64,000 nt of DNA from Ifrita kowaldi. Its lineage: Eukaryota > Chordata > Aves > Passeriformes > Cinclosomatidae. A model generated the notes under the pieces. It saw only the letters and a program-made list of their open reading frames with translations, searched no databases and was not told where the DNA came from. The position numbers were made by a program, and so were the translations under genes. Every line of letters begins with the position of its first letter. The stretch's first letter is position 1. The stretch covers positions 237,645 to 301,644 of the forward strand of contig VZRS01007535.1 of the NCBI GenBank assembly GCA_013398055.1, written 5' to 3'. This document shows positions 11,163 to 24,260 of the stretch, in pieces.

Positions 11163-13699
11163 CATTTGTTAATGTTTTAGATATGGTGATGACACACAAC
11201 CCAAGTTTTTATCAGGAGAGTTACAATGGATTTATTGCAGGATAACAGAAAACAGAGTTTGGGTAATTTATTTCTAAACTAAAAGTTTATTCAAAACGCC
11301 CCGAGGCATTTTTTATAATCATAAGGCTCCTTCCAGGGGCACTCAGCAATCCCCAAGGAGACTCTCATTTTGATTTACTTGGAGTGTAAAGTCTTCAGGG
11401 CAGGTGGCAGATCTTAATCTGTGGCCTCTTGAGATAAATCCACATTTTCCACTTTGAACTGCAGTTCAAGCTTCAGTTTGAAGCCAACTTGCAACCTTAA
11501 GGTCCTTTATTTTTGCTTTATCTTTTCACTTTGGATTTTGATTCCATTAACTATTGGGTAGATCTTCTGTAGTTTTTTATTTCTTCACATATCTAACTTG
11601 GATATTTGTTTTTATTTTAAAAGTAAATCTATCTTGCAGACTAGGGACAGCACAACTGGGGATTTTTTATTACTATTACTGCCGTTACTACTTCAAATAA
11701 TTTTTTTGTTCTTTTTTCGTCTGGAATCTCATCTCTGTCAGCAAAACCCCCAGCCTTTCCCAACACTGAATCTGTTTCCACTACAAGGACTTCTGTATTG
11801 TGTTTACAGCAATCTGTCTTGCAGATTCTCCTGCAATAAAAAACTATTTAGAACTTTCTTAATTTGGCTCTGAATACTGGATTGACTTTCTTACTGCTAC
11901 TGCCTTTGAGGGTTCTGTGACATTTGGCTCTTCTGCTTCAGAAAGTTTTTGGGGGAAAAAAAAGGCAGATGATTCAGAAAAGAGACACAAAAATTATTTT
12001 AAAGGTCTCATAGTGAGAGGCGGATCAAGATCAGAGTTTATTAGAGGAGAAGATGGAGACTTGCTTTTTAAAGCATGTAGTTCCTGCACTGGGATATAAT
12101 ACAAGGGAATAATATACTTTTTGACTCACCAGAGAAAATCTGGACAGAGTGAACTAGAGACAAATTCAGAGGAGAATTAGAACATCTATTGAAACAGCAA
12201 CTGGAACTATGAAAACAGTAGCTGTAGCAATTTCAGGAAGATAAGATACTAGTCAAGAACAATACAGAAGACAAGAGGAAAATCATGGGATCTTTTCATG
12301 CAAATGTGTCCAAGTGATATCTCGTGATGCTTTCATGAGGCTTTTGAGCAGTTTGAAGCACAGCCCCTGCTCCAGGACTGTGGAGATGGATGTTGGCAAG
12401 CGGCTTTTGGTTAATTGCTTGCTGAGAGAAGGAGAGCCTTCAAATCCAGGAGGAGCTCCCACAACAGTGGAAATCCAGACCCACTGAAATAGAAGTTATA
12501 TCTCTCACGGTCACAGGAAGGATTCAGTACTCAAAAGCTTGCCTGTCCTTTTGAAAAGAAAAGCCCTCTATGTAAATTTGTCCACCCCAAAATATTAGGA
12601 ATGATATCCAGATGAAAACAAGAAGGGGGAAGAAGTTGGAAAACCCCTCCCACATGGAAGCAGAGATGGAAATTAATTTGTATTTACAGTGCATCCAGAG
12701 TTACATAGTACAAAAGTAGTGGAGGACCCTCAAAGCAATTTTAGTTCTGCTGTTTCAGGATCTTCTTTTGCCTCGTACATACACAAACCCATCACCTAAA
12801 ATCCTAACCTTCATTAAGTCTGATATCCTGGATTACTTTAAGCAGATATAAAGCAGCAACATAATTTTATTCAATCTTTCTGGTCCAGTCAACTTTAAAC
12901 CCTTGGAAAGCATGACCAGATGAACTGGATTAATGTGATCATTCTGAGTTGTGCTAATATTTGCACAATCATGTTTTCAATTTTGCTTTCCAATTTCAAG
13001 ACTCTCTGCAGTTGTAAACTTATATTTCTTGTTAAGATGCCCTCTGACCTTCGAGGTAGAAGAAGGATTCACTCACATATTTAGCCTGAATTTTTAAGGA
13101 TCCTAATTAAGAAGTAGAAATATGTTTTATGTACATATATGTTTTATTGAAAGGCAGGAGCCCTCAAGCCTTTTTTTTGGTAAATATAAATATGCTCTTC
13201 AAGAAAATACATTTTCTTTTCCTAAGCCACATATCATAAGTGTGGGAAGCAAAGGCAGAAATTACTAGAAGTACTGAAAACCCATATACTCTCTTTCCCA
13301 GTTCCTATTCCAGCTCGTTGCAGTCCATGTCTAGAAAATGCTGCTGTTGGATTATTTGATAGAAAAATATAATCCCATTTTCATGCTGTAAATTTGCAAG
13401 AATCACTGCACAAGCACTTCCAAAGCTGAAAGCCAAACCCTGTCATTTGGAAGTGAATAAGACATGAAAAAGTGGACTCTGCAGGTGAATAGTCTGAATT
13501 AACTCCTTGGGTTGCAGGTAAAAAAACCCCACTGCAATCTTCATATGGAAAAAGAGCAAGAGGAACTGCAGGAAAAAATACTGCTGGAAAGATAATATGG
13601 ATTGTCATGTGTTGATATTCAACCACAAATTACCTGTTCGCTCAAGGAGTGGAAACTGGGATAGAAAAGCTCAGGATGAGTATCACTTTTACTGTGATA
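11163..13699. other. Intergenic DNA, no gene recognised
   Basis: The sequence is AT-rich with scattered homopolymers. No CR1 terminus, LTR or coding signal is visible to me. Frames of 60-91 codons are at chance level for this composition. Confidence 0.5.
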
Positions 13700-14174
13700 T
13701 GTGTGACTCCCCCGACGGGGGCGAATTACAGGGTCCTGGCCAGAAAGTTGAAAAGACAAGAGGAGTCTTCGGATTCTTTGCTTCAGATTGTTGTTTTAAT
13801 TAGCGTTATCAGAGAAATAGAGTGCTGGAACACAGCACCCTGCAGAGAGTTCAAAAGATGGGCGCCGAAAGAGAGCTTATCGCAAATTCTTGGACCTTTT
13901 AAAGGTAATTGACCCAACAGAAGTTTGAAACGAAACATATTTTCACTTTTCTGCCACTGCCCAACAAACCCAGCTCCTGCGTGGACAGGAACTGCGGAAT
14001 TTTTCATCCAATCATTCCAAATCACTTCTGCCGCAAGACATGGAGGTATAGAAGAAGAAGAAGAAGCCCTGGAGAACAACAACTGTCCTCCATCTTGGCA
14101 TTTTTAGCTTTTATCTATTTACTACATAAACAACCCCAAAACCTCTAAACTCTTCACCTTGTGACACCACTACA
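13700..14174 (-). mobile_element. Solo endogenous-retrovirus LTR, minus orientation (class uncertain)
   Basis: The plus strand starts tgtgtgactcccccgacggg and ends gacaccactaca, so both ends have the TG...CA (TGT...ACA) form of a retroviral LTR. Read on the minus strand there is a TATA-like ctttaaaagg near 13901-13910, then an attaaa-type signal, then a GC-rich 3' part that ends in cgtcgggggagtcacaca. The order U3, TATA, poly(A) signal, U5 therefore fits minus orientation. No primer-binding site or retroviral gene follows, so it looks like a solo LTR. I could not find a clean target-site duplication, which leaves the exact ends tentative. The GAA triplet run at 14051-14068 lies inside it. Confidence 0.55.
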
Positions 14175-15905
14175 AACTATTCTATCATCTGGTTCAAACC
14201 CTTCTAGATTCAAACTCTTCCCAGAGTATTGGCAATTTTTTCCATGGACAGAGGTCAAAATAAGTGTTGTCCAGGGGGGATAAATCTTTTAAAACTGGCA
14301 GAGGAATACCCCCTGCACTTTGGATACCAACAGATGAGGGCCATGGTGGATGAATCAGCTGCAATGGAACCCAGCAGATGTTTGCCCTGATATTTGTGCA
14401 CAGAATGGTGTTTTCCTGCTGTTTTCCCATATGATGGAAGCTCACATGCAGCACATCCTGGCCACTGAATCCTCAATCTGAGAACGCATTTTCAGGGAGT
14501 CATCTTCTAGTCCTCGAAGCAAATGGCAGTAGGTATTAAGGAAAATAGACCTGTTGGGAAAACACACTTCCATGTCTTGTTCCTTGAAAAGTGGTGATGG
14601 CAGCTGTGATTTTATGGCACATTAAGTTTCCAGTCTTAAAAACATGTGCACAGGTGGTCCCCCTTGCATTTATCTGTAAAGTTAAGCACGTCTCTGTCTC
14701 CCCAGAATCAGAATTTACACATCACTGAGTCTATGTATAAACTGAAATATTTAAGGGGGAAAAAGTATCTTCAAATATTTCACAATTCATGTAATAAATA
14801 GGATAAGCAGATTTTTGGCTCTGTGGTACTTAATAAAGAAAAAGAAATAATTCCTTGTCTGTACTCTATGGCAAGAGCTAGAAAATATCTAGGGAAATAA
14901 AGAAGCTTATAATAAAAATAAATATCCATATAAATTAACAAAATATTGCCTGAAAGATGATACAAAGAAGGGAAAACCTGAGTGTGTTTTTAGGATAAAA
15001 GGTGAAGAACCTCTCTAGAGAACTTGAGTGGTCCAGACAGCATCATAACAGTGCAACCATAAGTTACCTGGTCATGAACCAGTGACAAAATTTAGGGTAC
15101 TTTCTGTTCTCTAGGTGACCTTTTCTTCAAAACTTAAAATACAATCTGCACTATCCTAACAGATAAAATAGAAATAATTAACAGATTTATATTCCTAGGG
15201 CAAAATAATTGGAAGAAGAAATGTCTCAATGTCCTGCTCTGGGAAAGAAAGTATTTTAGATTTATTAACCCACAAAACCCATCAGTTACCCAGAATTTTA
15301 CTGCATTAGCTTTGGGCATACCAATAACTACAAATAAAGAATTTTGCTCCACAAGTCACTATTTTGTCAGTAAAGATGCTCAGCATTGCTCTACACCTGA
15401 GCTAATGACATTTGCTTTGAATGCAACTTCTTTTAAATAAACTTCAGGCTGTATTTTTCATGTTTCAGTTTGGATGGGGTCATGTCAAGTTTTCAGGTGT
15501 AACTTGTATAAACTTCTGAACTTTGACTCTCCTGTGTATTTGCCAGGTTGAAAAAAAAGGAGTTTGAAAAGAAAAGCCATGACCAGCAACGTTTAAGACA
15601 TGCTTCAGAGGCCATGTCCAGCCCCAAGCAGGCTAGATGTTAATTCATTCATTTTAGATGTTAATTTATTAATGCTAGATGCTAATTCATTAATGCTAGG
15701 TGTTTTTCCGTGGACATTCATACAGCTGAATGAATTGAGCAGAACCAAAGCAAATGTGTCTCAGTGAAGGACATCAAAGCTAAGTCCCATATGTACATAA
15801 ACAAGTACAGGAGCTCTTCTGCTCTTGGTTATAACAATACAATATGGGAATAACTATAGCCAAAAGTCCATGCTTGTATTTTGAATGTGTGCAATAGGAT
15901 ATAGA
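14175..15905. other. Intergenic DNA with a small tandem repeat
   Basis: No gene is recognised. At 15634-15700 three imperfect copies of a ~22-bp unit (tagatgttaattcattcatt and variants) lie head to tail. The rest is AT-rich unique-looking sequence. An 86-codon minus-strand frame at 14194-14454 lies just upstream of the LTR in its orientation. It could be a remnant of provirus interior, but I recognise nothing in it. Confidence 0.45.
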
Positions 15906-16362
15906 GAATTACAGAATCCCAGATGGGTCAGGCTGCAAGGGACCCCAGAGGATCATCTGGTCCAACCTCCCTGCTCCAGCAGGGCCATCCCAGAGCACAG
16001 GGCCCAGGATTGTGTTCAGATGGCTCTGGAATATCCCCACTGATGGAGACTCCACACCCTCTCTGGGTGATCTGTTCCACTGTTCACAGAAGTTCTTCCT
16101 CATGTCCAGGGGGAGCTTCCTGGGCTCAGTCCCTGCCCGTTGCTCTGGTGCCATCGCTGGGCCCCCGGAGCAGAGCCTGGGCCCTGCCCTGAGCCCTCCC
16201 TGCAGCCAGGGACACCCAGGGCTGAGGGCCCCTCGCAGCTGGGGCTCCTCTCGAGGCTGAACAGCCCCAGCTCCCTCAGCATTTCCTTGTAAAAGAAACG
16301 TTCCAGCCCCCTCATCATCTTTGTAGCCTCCACTGGACCCAGCCCAGGAGCTCCATGTCACA
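15906..16362 (-). mobile_element. CR1 LINE fragment (~455 bp)
   Basis: The 3' end is at 15906, where the plus strand reads attacagaatcccagatggg followed by ggtccaacctccctgctcca. The body continues with the 'gaatatccccactgatggagactccacaccctc' and 'agttcttcctcatgtccagg' blocks typical of complemented CR1, up to 16362. A 150-codon minus-strand frame over it derives from the end of CR1 and is not a cellular gene. Confidence 0.93.
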
Positions 16363-18696
16363 CTTAAAAATTTAGGTTGACTTTCATTTTATCTTCCATA
16401 CTTTAGCCCTCTGCTTGTGCTCCCTTGCTCTCTACAGCCAATGGTTGATATGTCTGTGGTGCTCATCTTGATTCCAACCTTTGAACCCGAGGATGAATCA
16501 ATTCCTTGGCACATTTTCTGGAACAGCTGTGCTAAGCAATCATTCTCCTCTCTCTGAATACAGCGTATTGCCCAAGACCTGTCTGCTCTTGACAGGTGAC
16601 AAGCAATGTCCCTTTTTATTATCTGTCATCTCAGGACACGTCCTTCTTCAAGGTTTCATAAACGAACAAAGAATTTCTGGGGTTATATTTTCTCTGTCCT
16701 GGAACACCAGCTGACTTTTATCTGCTGCAATTTGTGCTCCATCTCTCTCTCTGTTGTTTTGCCTTTGTACTTTGTTCTCTCCTCCGCCCGCTGAAAGGCA
16801 AGAATCAGGTCTCATTATATTCTTTGCTGTTTGGGAAGTATCTTTCACTAGCAAAAAGTCAAACCCCATGTTAGCTAAAGCCCTGAAGGCCAGCAGAGCT
16901 ATGGAGCCCATTCAAAGAGGATGAATTTAATAGTAATTATAGATGAAAGCTTTGTTATGCTTATGTAACCCATAATAGCACAATTTTCCCATGACTTGCT
17001 GCTTACAAGATAGCTGACCTTCCACCAGTTAGCCACTTTCTTACAAATCTGCACAATGTGCTTTTAATTAAAACTTGCCTTTGAAACTAGGTCCAAATGA
17101 GTTATCCCTTAAAAACCCCAGTCAAATAGGCCCCATCTCTCTGGTTTTACTCCAACCAAATCCTGCATTTTTTACACCCACCATAAACAACATTCCTCTC
17201 AGTGTCATCCTGCTAAAACAAAGCCGTAAGAGAGTCTCACCTGGAATAACATGGACAAGGAACATTTTGCTTTGCTAAAGTCAGTCAGAAATCATGCCAG
17301 GCCCTCCTTGAAAGATGGCGAGAAAGATGGAAACAGGATCATGTTTGCTGAGGTTTATTACTTTCTGATCCTGCCTCAAAGAATTCTGATTTTTCCCAGG
17401 AAATGTGGGCATGAGAGCAGGGCTTTGAGTTTGTTAAATAAGGAAATAATGATGAAAAAAGAGATGGTTCCAGAAGTGCATCCCAGCAATGTCTGGTAAG
17501 GCTACACCGCACTTTTCAAAAGTACTTCCAACACAAAGTGCTTTCTTAAAGAACAGATGATGGGACTTTGGCAGCTCCAGGAAAATGGAAGAGCAAAGGA
17601 TGTGAAATAAATTTGATTGAGAAGGTGCCAGAATGCATTGCATTCACCAGCTTCTAGCCAGCTGAGAAGAGAAAGAGTCTAGATTAGTTCTCTGTTTCAT
17701 TGTACACGTTTAAAAGTAGTGATAAGAGCAAATCTACACAGCGCATGTGAGAATCTCCAGTATTTCTCTTTCTCTGAAGTGATCAGGCCCCTGGAGAGCA
17801 CCAGGTTTTCTTCCTTGCCATAAGTGAAGCTTCAAAGTCACATCATGCTGAACATTTCTGTGCTGCACACTGAAAGCTGCAGTGACAAATTTCATTTAAA
17901 CAGAGAAGAGGAAGAAGTTAAAGTTAGGGGAAGCAAAACCGTGAGGAACAGTGTCTCTGGAAATTTAGGGCAATGAGCTTGAAGGGAAATCCATTTCCCT
18001 TTTCAAATAATTTCATTTCAATCCAATTAATTGAATTGAAAAAAAAAACCCCATAATTTTATTAATAAAACCCCGTTGGAATACTAGGCTGTGGAATCAC
18101 TCTGCCTCCACTCAGAACAACTTGGAGCTGAGCATAAGTGAAATAATATATACGTGGGTTTTTTCACAGTGGCTAAGAGATCATATGCAACCAATATTTC
18201 TTTTTATGGAAAAGGGTCTGAAGTTGCAAGATCCTGAAAGTGGAGCAGCACATTTCAGTTTTAGTGCTGGTCCGTGGTATAAACATTTTAGCTTGAGCAG
18301 TTTAGAGAGGAGCTCAAAATCGGAGAGCATTGATCATGATGAGCCACACAGGAACCCATCAGCATCTCCATCCATCTCCTGGGCTCAAGAAAGAAGAGTC
18401 TTTTCTCATGATGCACTACTATAAGAGGGTAAAAGAAGGTTTGCAGAGGTGCCATTATTTTCCATGCTGTCATCTGCCAGAAAAGAAATCAACATTCATT
18501 GCTCTGCAGATTCAGAGATGAGAATTTAGCCAGGAGATCCCAAAATAGAGAATAGTAGTTTGCTCAGAAAGACCATCCTGTGTTCTTGTGAGAGAAGAAA
18601 ACTGAAGTTGAATCCCACATGGCAGCTGTTACAAAACCACTTTTATTTCTTTCTCTTCTATTAAATACTATTCCAAGACTTCCTAAAGTGTGAAAT
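16363..18696. other. Intergenic DNA, no gene recognised
   Basis: I see no repeat terminus or coding family. The stretch at 16910-17010 is AT-rich with several homeodomain-like TAAT words. This is too weak to call a regulatory element. Confidence 0.45.
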
Positions 18697-18790
18697 CACA
18701 GAATCACAGAATATTCTGAGTTGGAAGGGACCCACAGGAATCATCAAGTCCAGCTCTTAAGGGAATGGTCCATAAATCTTTTTGGTATCA
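18697..18790 (-). mobile_element. CR1 LINE, short 3'-end fragment
   Basis: The plus strand reads atcacagaatcacagaatat, then gagttggaagggacc, then a 'catcaagtccagctctt' type run. This is the complemented CR1 tail with its octamer-like (tcacagaa) end. Less than 100 bp is clear. Confidence 0.85.
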
Positions 18791-21343
18791 GCTCAAAGGC
18801 ACTCATTGACAGTTAAAATCAGATGCTCTTGCTCTAAATTTTTTTATCTTCAAAAATACTTTCTTTCCCTGGAATTTGTTCCACTGGGGTACTGACAGAG
18901 GACAATCCCAGCTCTCCTTGGCCTTCTACTTGGCGTACCAAGGCTGGTTTTCCCTCACTCCATCCCAAAGAGGGCTCCCATTCCCCTGACCAAGACAGTG
19001 TCTCCTTACACATCCTACGGGCTCAATCTTTGCTGGCCATGAAAAAACAGATGTGAACCCAGCATTTCAAACAAGATCTCTTCAATTTTTCATACCAGGC
19101 CAATAATTTTCCTTGAGTCTGCTGGAAGCATTTTTTGGCTGTTGCATTCAGCATCCTCCTTGCTGGCATCACCCCAGCATTTCCCCCTCACCCTGTTACC
19201 AGTTGTGCTGCACCACTGCTCCTCTTTCTCACTCATTTCCAATTCTGTGGCCCAACTCGCAACAGAAATGCCTGTGGTCAGTCTCCAAACATGCAATCTT
19301 ACTGGGGTTTTTTTCCCTATTAAATTCCTTTCAGCTTTCCTTTAATTCTAGTCTTCGAGGTCATGCAGCTTTTGGGATATAAAGTACTGATTATTCTGTT
19401 AATAGAAGATGCCCTCTAGCTTTCCATTGGGAAATTGAATTATAGTGTCATTTTGTGCCAGTTCATAAAAGAAACCATGACATGAGCTGAGGCCTGAGCC
19501 CTATTTCCTGGGAAACTCTGCCAGTGAGTTCTTTCCCTGCTGCCTGATGTCACCTTCCCTTTTCCTGGTGTCCCCTCAATGGAGTTCTGGTCGTGTCCCC
19601 ATGGCACTGCAGACACAGATGACGTGTAACACTCACAGATGTAAATGTGTAACACTTTTCATGGGAAATCTTAAATTTTAAGAGAAAGGTATCAAGTCAT
19701 TTTGTCATTATCTACCCACACTAAGAGAAGCCTGCGTTTTATCTTCTGTTGCATTTGTTTCTGACACTTCACACACAATACTCCAAAGGCTCCTCAAAAG
19801 TTTCACACATTCTAAGCGCCAACTTTTCTAGCGTGATGAAACTTTCTGTTCAGGGAAAACTCAACTTCGGATATATCATCAGCCACAAATTTAGTGAAAC
19901 TCCTTTCTCATAGGCCTCTGGGTATTTTTCAGAAGATTGGAATGGAGATTATTTGAATCTTTATCTTTGTATGAGCATTTTTGTACTCCTCAGGATGCTA
20001 ATTTTCTCCTTTTGTCTGGATTTTTCTGTTTTCCAAGCTGACACTAAACACTTTGAACAGGTTAGTCACTTGGCTCATGACATAAAGTGGGCTGGAAAAT
20101 GACAGTTCTCCACTGATTGTGAGGTACTTAGAGACACAATATAAAAAAAAAAGTGTTTTAGACATGGAAATTGTTCTGTTCCCTGATGAATCACGGTCTT
20201 TTGAAAGAGTTCTGGCTGAAGTGAGTGAGTGTTGGATCATTCTGCAGAATATCTGCTTTTAAATTTGCACTGGGCTCCGTCTGTAATGATATGTGAAATA
20301 ACTTCATATCGTTATGGTCCATACAGTAAGGGATTTAACGATACTTCTTTAAAAAACCCATGTGGGGTTGTCCAAATTGAGCTTCTAAGCGAAAATACAT
20401 GCAAACACATGCTCAGGAAAGTAAAAGAAACTCCATTATTCTTTTCAAATATCTGCCTCATTCCCCCAACAAGACAGCACCGACTGTTTTACAAGGTTAT
20501 CAGCAGATCCCTCTTTTCCATCAGGGGGCTCAGCAGCAACAGCGTGAGGTTCTATCAGGAATTAACAGATAGACAGATAATATCTCATATCCAAGCACAT
20601 GGCAGGATTCCAGCCCATTCAGGGTCTGTCCCTGCTGCTGTGGCATCTGCATAGTTGAAATTTGCCATTTCAGCTTCCAGGGATTTCTTCTTTCTTTTTC
20701 CTTCCTTCTGGGAGGTCCCAGTTCACTTTGGGAGGCCCCGAGGACCAGGTACACTGAGGCTTCATTAAGTACTGCAAAGACTAAAGATCAAATTATTTAC
20801 AACTTGCTTACTCCTGCACCTGAGCTGCACAAAGTGGCACAACAACAACAGTAATGGATGTTATTTTACTCAAATGTAAAAGTAGATTTCTGCCAAAACT
20901 GTTTTCCAGAGCAAAACCTGTTTTTTAGGTGGGAAGGAGGTGAAGGACTGCCTGTAGAAACTTTTATTATTATACCTGCATGGATGGTTCTCTTCAGTTT
21001 TATGGCAGCTTTTACCATCTTTGAAAGCTCAATCATCGCCCATAAGGAGTAAAAAACAACTTCTAATGTCTCTTAGTTCTGCAAGTCTCCTAAAGTGAAG
21101 TTAATTTAGCCCAAGCCATTTGAAGACATTTAATGTACAAAAAACCAGCTGAGTCTCTCCGTTCCATATCCAAGATTGGATCTTTCCAGTGTGTTTCATT
21201 GCTCCAGAACAGGACAATACAATTTGATGGCAAAATTACTCTGAAAGTTTTCTCAGAACATTTTGTCCCACATATTTTTTTAAAAAATTTAAATTTTTTG
21301 TTTCAACAGAGTTTGATATATGTGACTTTCCTGTCTAATGTAA
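18791..21343. other. Intergenic DNA, no gene recognised
   Basis: The longest frame is 141 codons (plus strand, 20229-20654). It has no recognisable domain and no codon pattern that sets it apart from its surroundings, so I do not call it. No other structure is seen. Confidence 0.45.
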
Positions 21344-21880
21344 GAACTTGGCCAGGGCCAGTGTGCTGGGCACTGGTGAGGCCACACCTCGAGTGCTGGG
21401 TCCAGTTCTGGCCCCCTCAATTCAGGAAGGACATTGAAGGGCTGGAGCATGTCCAGGGAAGGGAACGGAGCTGGGAAAGGGTCTGGAGCACCAGGAGAGG
21501 CTGAGGGAGCTGGGCCAGGGGCTCAGCCTGGAGAAAAGGAGGCTCAGGGGGGACCTTGTGGCTCTGCACAACTCCCTGACAGGAGGGGGCAGCTGGGGGT
21601 GGTCGGGATCTGCTCCCAGGGAACAGGGACAGGAGGAGAGGGAACGGCCTCAGGCTGAGCCAGGGGAGGGTCAAGCTGGACATCAGGAAGAATTTCTCCT
21701 GGAAAGGCTGGTCAGGCATTGGAAGGGGCTGTCCATGGCATCACCATCCCTTGGGGTGATTAACAAATGCCTGGATGTGGCACTCAGTGCTCTGCTCTAA
21801 CTGGTGATCAGTCACAGGTTGGACTCAAGGATCTTGGAGGTCTTTTCCAACGTAAATCATTCTTTGTTTCTGTGATTCTG
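21344..21880 (+). mobile_element. CR1 LINE fragment (~535 bp, sense)
   Basis: The segment contains in order the CR1 blocks 'gaggccacacctcgagtgctgggtccagttctgg', 'ggagaaaaggaggctcaggg', 'aagctggacatcaggaagaa' and the 3' terminus ggatcttggaggtcttttcc ... tctgtgattctg. It includes the extreme end of ORF2 plus the 3' UTR. It is 5'-truncated, as usual for CR1, and the remaining ORF2 frame is not intact. Confidence 0.93.
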
Positions 21881-23540
21881 CAACTTGTATTCCTCTGTGC
21901 ACTGCTGAGCATGACTCAGGGACATCCATGTGTTCTCCTGGCTCAGCACTGTGTCCAAATCCCAGGAAGACTGAGCATAGGCCCAAAAGGGTCAGTGTCT
22001 CTGTTTGTGATCTCTCAGTGTACACAGATCTTTCTTCTCAGTCGCTTCTGAGCCAAAAGCTTCTATATCACATCAAAAATCACCACTTTTGACCCTGCAA
22101 GTTCAAAGCCTTCATTTTTCACTATTAAGTTCAGTCCTCGTGAGCATGGTACTATGAGGATAATTTCAGTCCCCTCCAGTCCAGAGGAGTGAGGTTGAAA
22201 AGGGAGAACACTGATCATTACAGCATTGAATCTGTTTGAATGAGAACTTTGTCCTGACTACTCTTTCAAATACTGTGAGAAACACTGGACTTTAGTCAGG
22301 GGAGGATGGTTTTATTTTATTCCTGTAATTCCTTAATTTAAGTTTCTGTTTAATTATACTCAGGTGATTTTAAATCCACAGCGAAAACAAATTGTAAAAG
22401 ATAAAGAATAAAGGGCTGAAATAAATCAAAACCAAATGTGGCCAATAAGCCTGAAGATGAAATCTCAAAACCTGAAAATACAGAGGGTTGGTGTTGAACT
22501 GCTCCACTCTTGCTTTTCATCTTATACAGCAAAGCAAAATTTCTTCATTCTGAAAGAAAAATTAGAAAAGAAAAACGAATAAGAAGACAGTCACATGATT
22601 GTCCCTCTGGAGCAAGATAAGACTCATTTAAAGCAGCTCTGAAACTGGAAGTTTTCTTGAAATATGCTGGTGCAAGCAGGGAGAGAAAAATTCTAAACTC
22701 ACTTCAGAAGGGAAAATTCCAACCAACCCAGACATATGTAAATATTACCTGCATTTTACCATATTTCACCTAAGTACGTTCAAGCAATGACCTAAGTTCA
22801 TGTGCTGCAAATACAGCTTGTAATTCCCTCGCAAGGACTCTCTTTTTGGCAGTGTTCTCCACATCAGAGTATTTGGAATGTGCTAATTTTACTAAATAAA
22901 AGCACGATCATCAGATCCTTCCTTTTCCTTCCTTGGGACACGATGGAATGCTCAGTGGCAATATGCTGGAGGAAATCAACATAGACTAAAATAAAATGGA
23001 AGACTGAAACAGAAAAAAAGGAAATCTATCCATACTGACAGGCACAGAGCAAAAACAGGTTTGCAGCTGATTGAAGGTCACTGGTCCTTTTGCTACTGCA
23101 TCCAAACATGCAAACAATCTCTCCTGAAGATGGGAAAAAATAATTTAAGCAGTTTTTTCTGCGTTTTCTATGCTTCCACATGAAGCAATTTGACACTTTG
23201 TATCAGTAAGGTGGAAGCACTGAGTGTTCTGTGCTGAAGGAGAGGTGAAGGAACTCGCAGCAACCACAAATATATGATAAAATGTCAGTCTGCAACCTAG
23301 ATTAAATCAAAAACACAGGCAAAGTAAACAAAAGAAAAAAGTGGCAAAGATCTTGGAAGTGCCACTGCGATTATTTAAAAGGAGATAAAAGGTAGAGTTC
23401 AGCTCAAGAGTGAAAGGATTTAGCTTTAAAAGGATATTTGCTTTCTGAATGCTTCTAGAAACAAAACAGAACAAACCTGCGATAAGCTACCCAGAACTCC
23501 TGGTCAGACCACGTGTGCAGCAAGAGGAGGGGTTAAAAGG
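21881..23540. other. Intergenic DNA, no gene recognised
   Basis: Unique-looking AT-rich sequence. I see no repeat, gene or RNA gene. Confidence 0.5.
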
Positions 23541-24260
23541 TGCATTGGGTTTGCACGGCCAGGCTTTGGTACTGGGGGAATTCGGGGGTGGCTTCTGTGG
23601 GAAGCTGCTGGAAGCCTCCCCCATGTCCACAGAGCCAACTCCAGCCAGATCCAAGGCAGACCCACAGAGCCCAGCAGAGATGGTGGTGGTGCCTCTGGGG
23701 TAATGTGTGTAAGAAGGGGGAAAAGCTGCACAACTGCAGTGAGAACATGTGAGAGGAACAGCCCCGCAGCCCCCAGGGCAGTGCAGGAGGGACAGGAGCT
23801 GCTTCAGGTGCTGGAGCTGAGATTCCTCCAGCCTCTGGTGCAGCCCATGGAGAGGCAGCTGTGCCCCTGCAGCCCAGGGAGCTCCATGGGGAGCACAGAT
23901 CCACCTGCAGCACATGGGAAGCCCAGGCTGGAGCAGGGTCCTGGAGGACCTGTGGGTGCATGGAGAGAGGAGCCCACTCTGGAGCAGATTTGCTGGCAGG
24001 ATTTGTGACCCCGTGGGAGATCCATACTGGAGCAGCCTGTTCCTGAAGGATGCACCCAGTGGGAAGGGGCCCACTCTGAAGCAGTTCCTGGAGGTCTGAA
24101 ACCCATGATGAAGAAGTTCATGAAGAACTGTGGGAGGGACCCCAGGCTGGAGCAGGGGAAGAGTGAGAGGAGTCCTCCCCTGAGGAGGAAAGAGCTGCAG
24201 AGACAACATGTGATGGACTAATTGCAACCCCTGCAGGCTGGGAGAAGGAGGAGAACACAA
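23541..24260 (+). mobile_element. ERVL-type (class III) LTR fragment
   Basis: The element opens tgcattgggtttgcacggcc, then has ggcttctgtgggaagctgctgg, a degenerate TATA region (taatgtgtgtaagaaggggg at 23701-23720) and gtgagaacatgtgagaggaa. A long 3' part follows, built of degenerate ~50-60-bp repeats that end in ctggagcag or similar. It is the same family as the LTR at 32478-34258 and serves as an internal reference for it. The 3' third looks truncated or rearranged. Weak similarity may continue to about 24350, and I found no target-site duplication. The 262-codon minus-strand frame across it is an antisense frame kept open by repeats and is not a gene. The class assignment comes from the 5-bp target duplication of the sister copy. 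Confidence 0.75.

Noticed and set aside
14187..14197. ggttcaaaccc-like word considered as a tRNA B box
   Set aside because: There is no A box, no cloverleaf arms and no matching acceptor stem around it.
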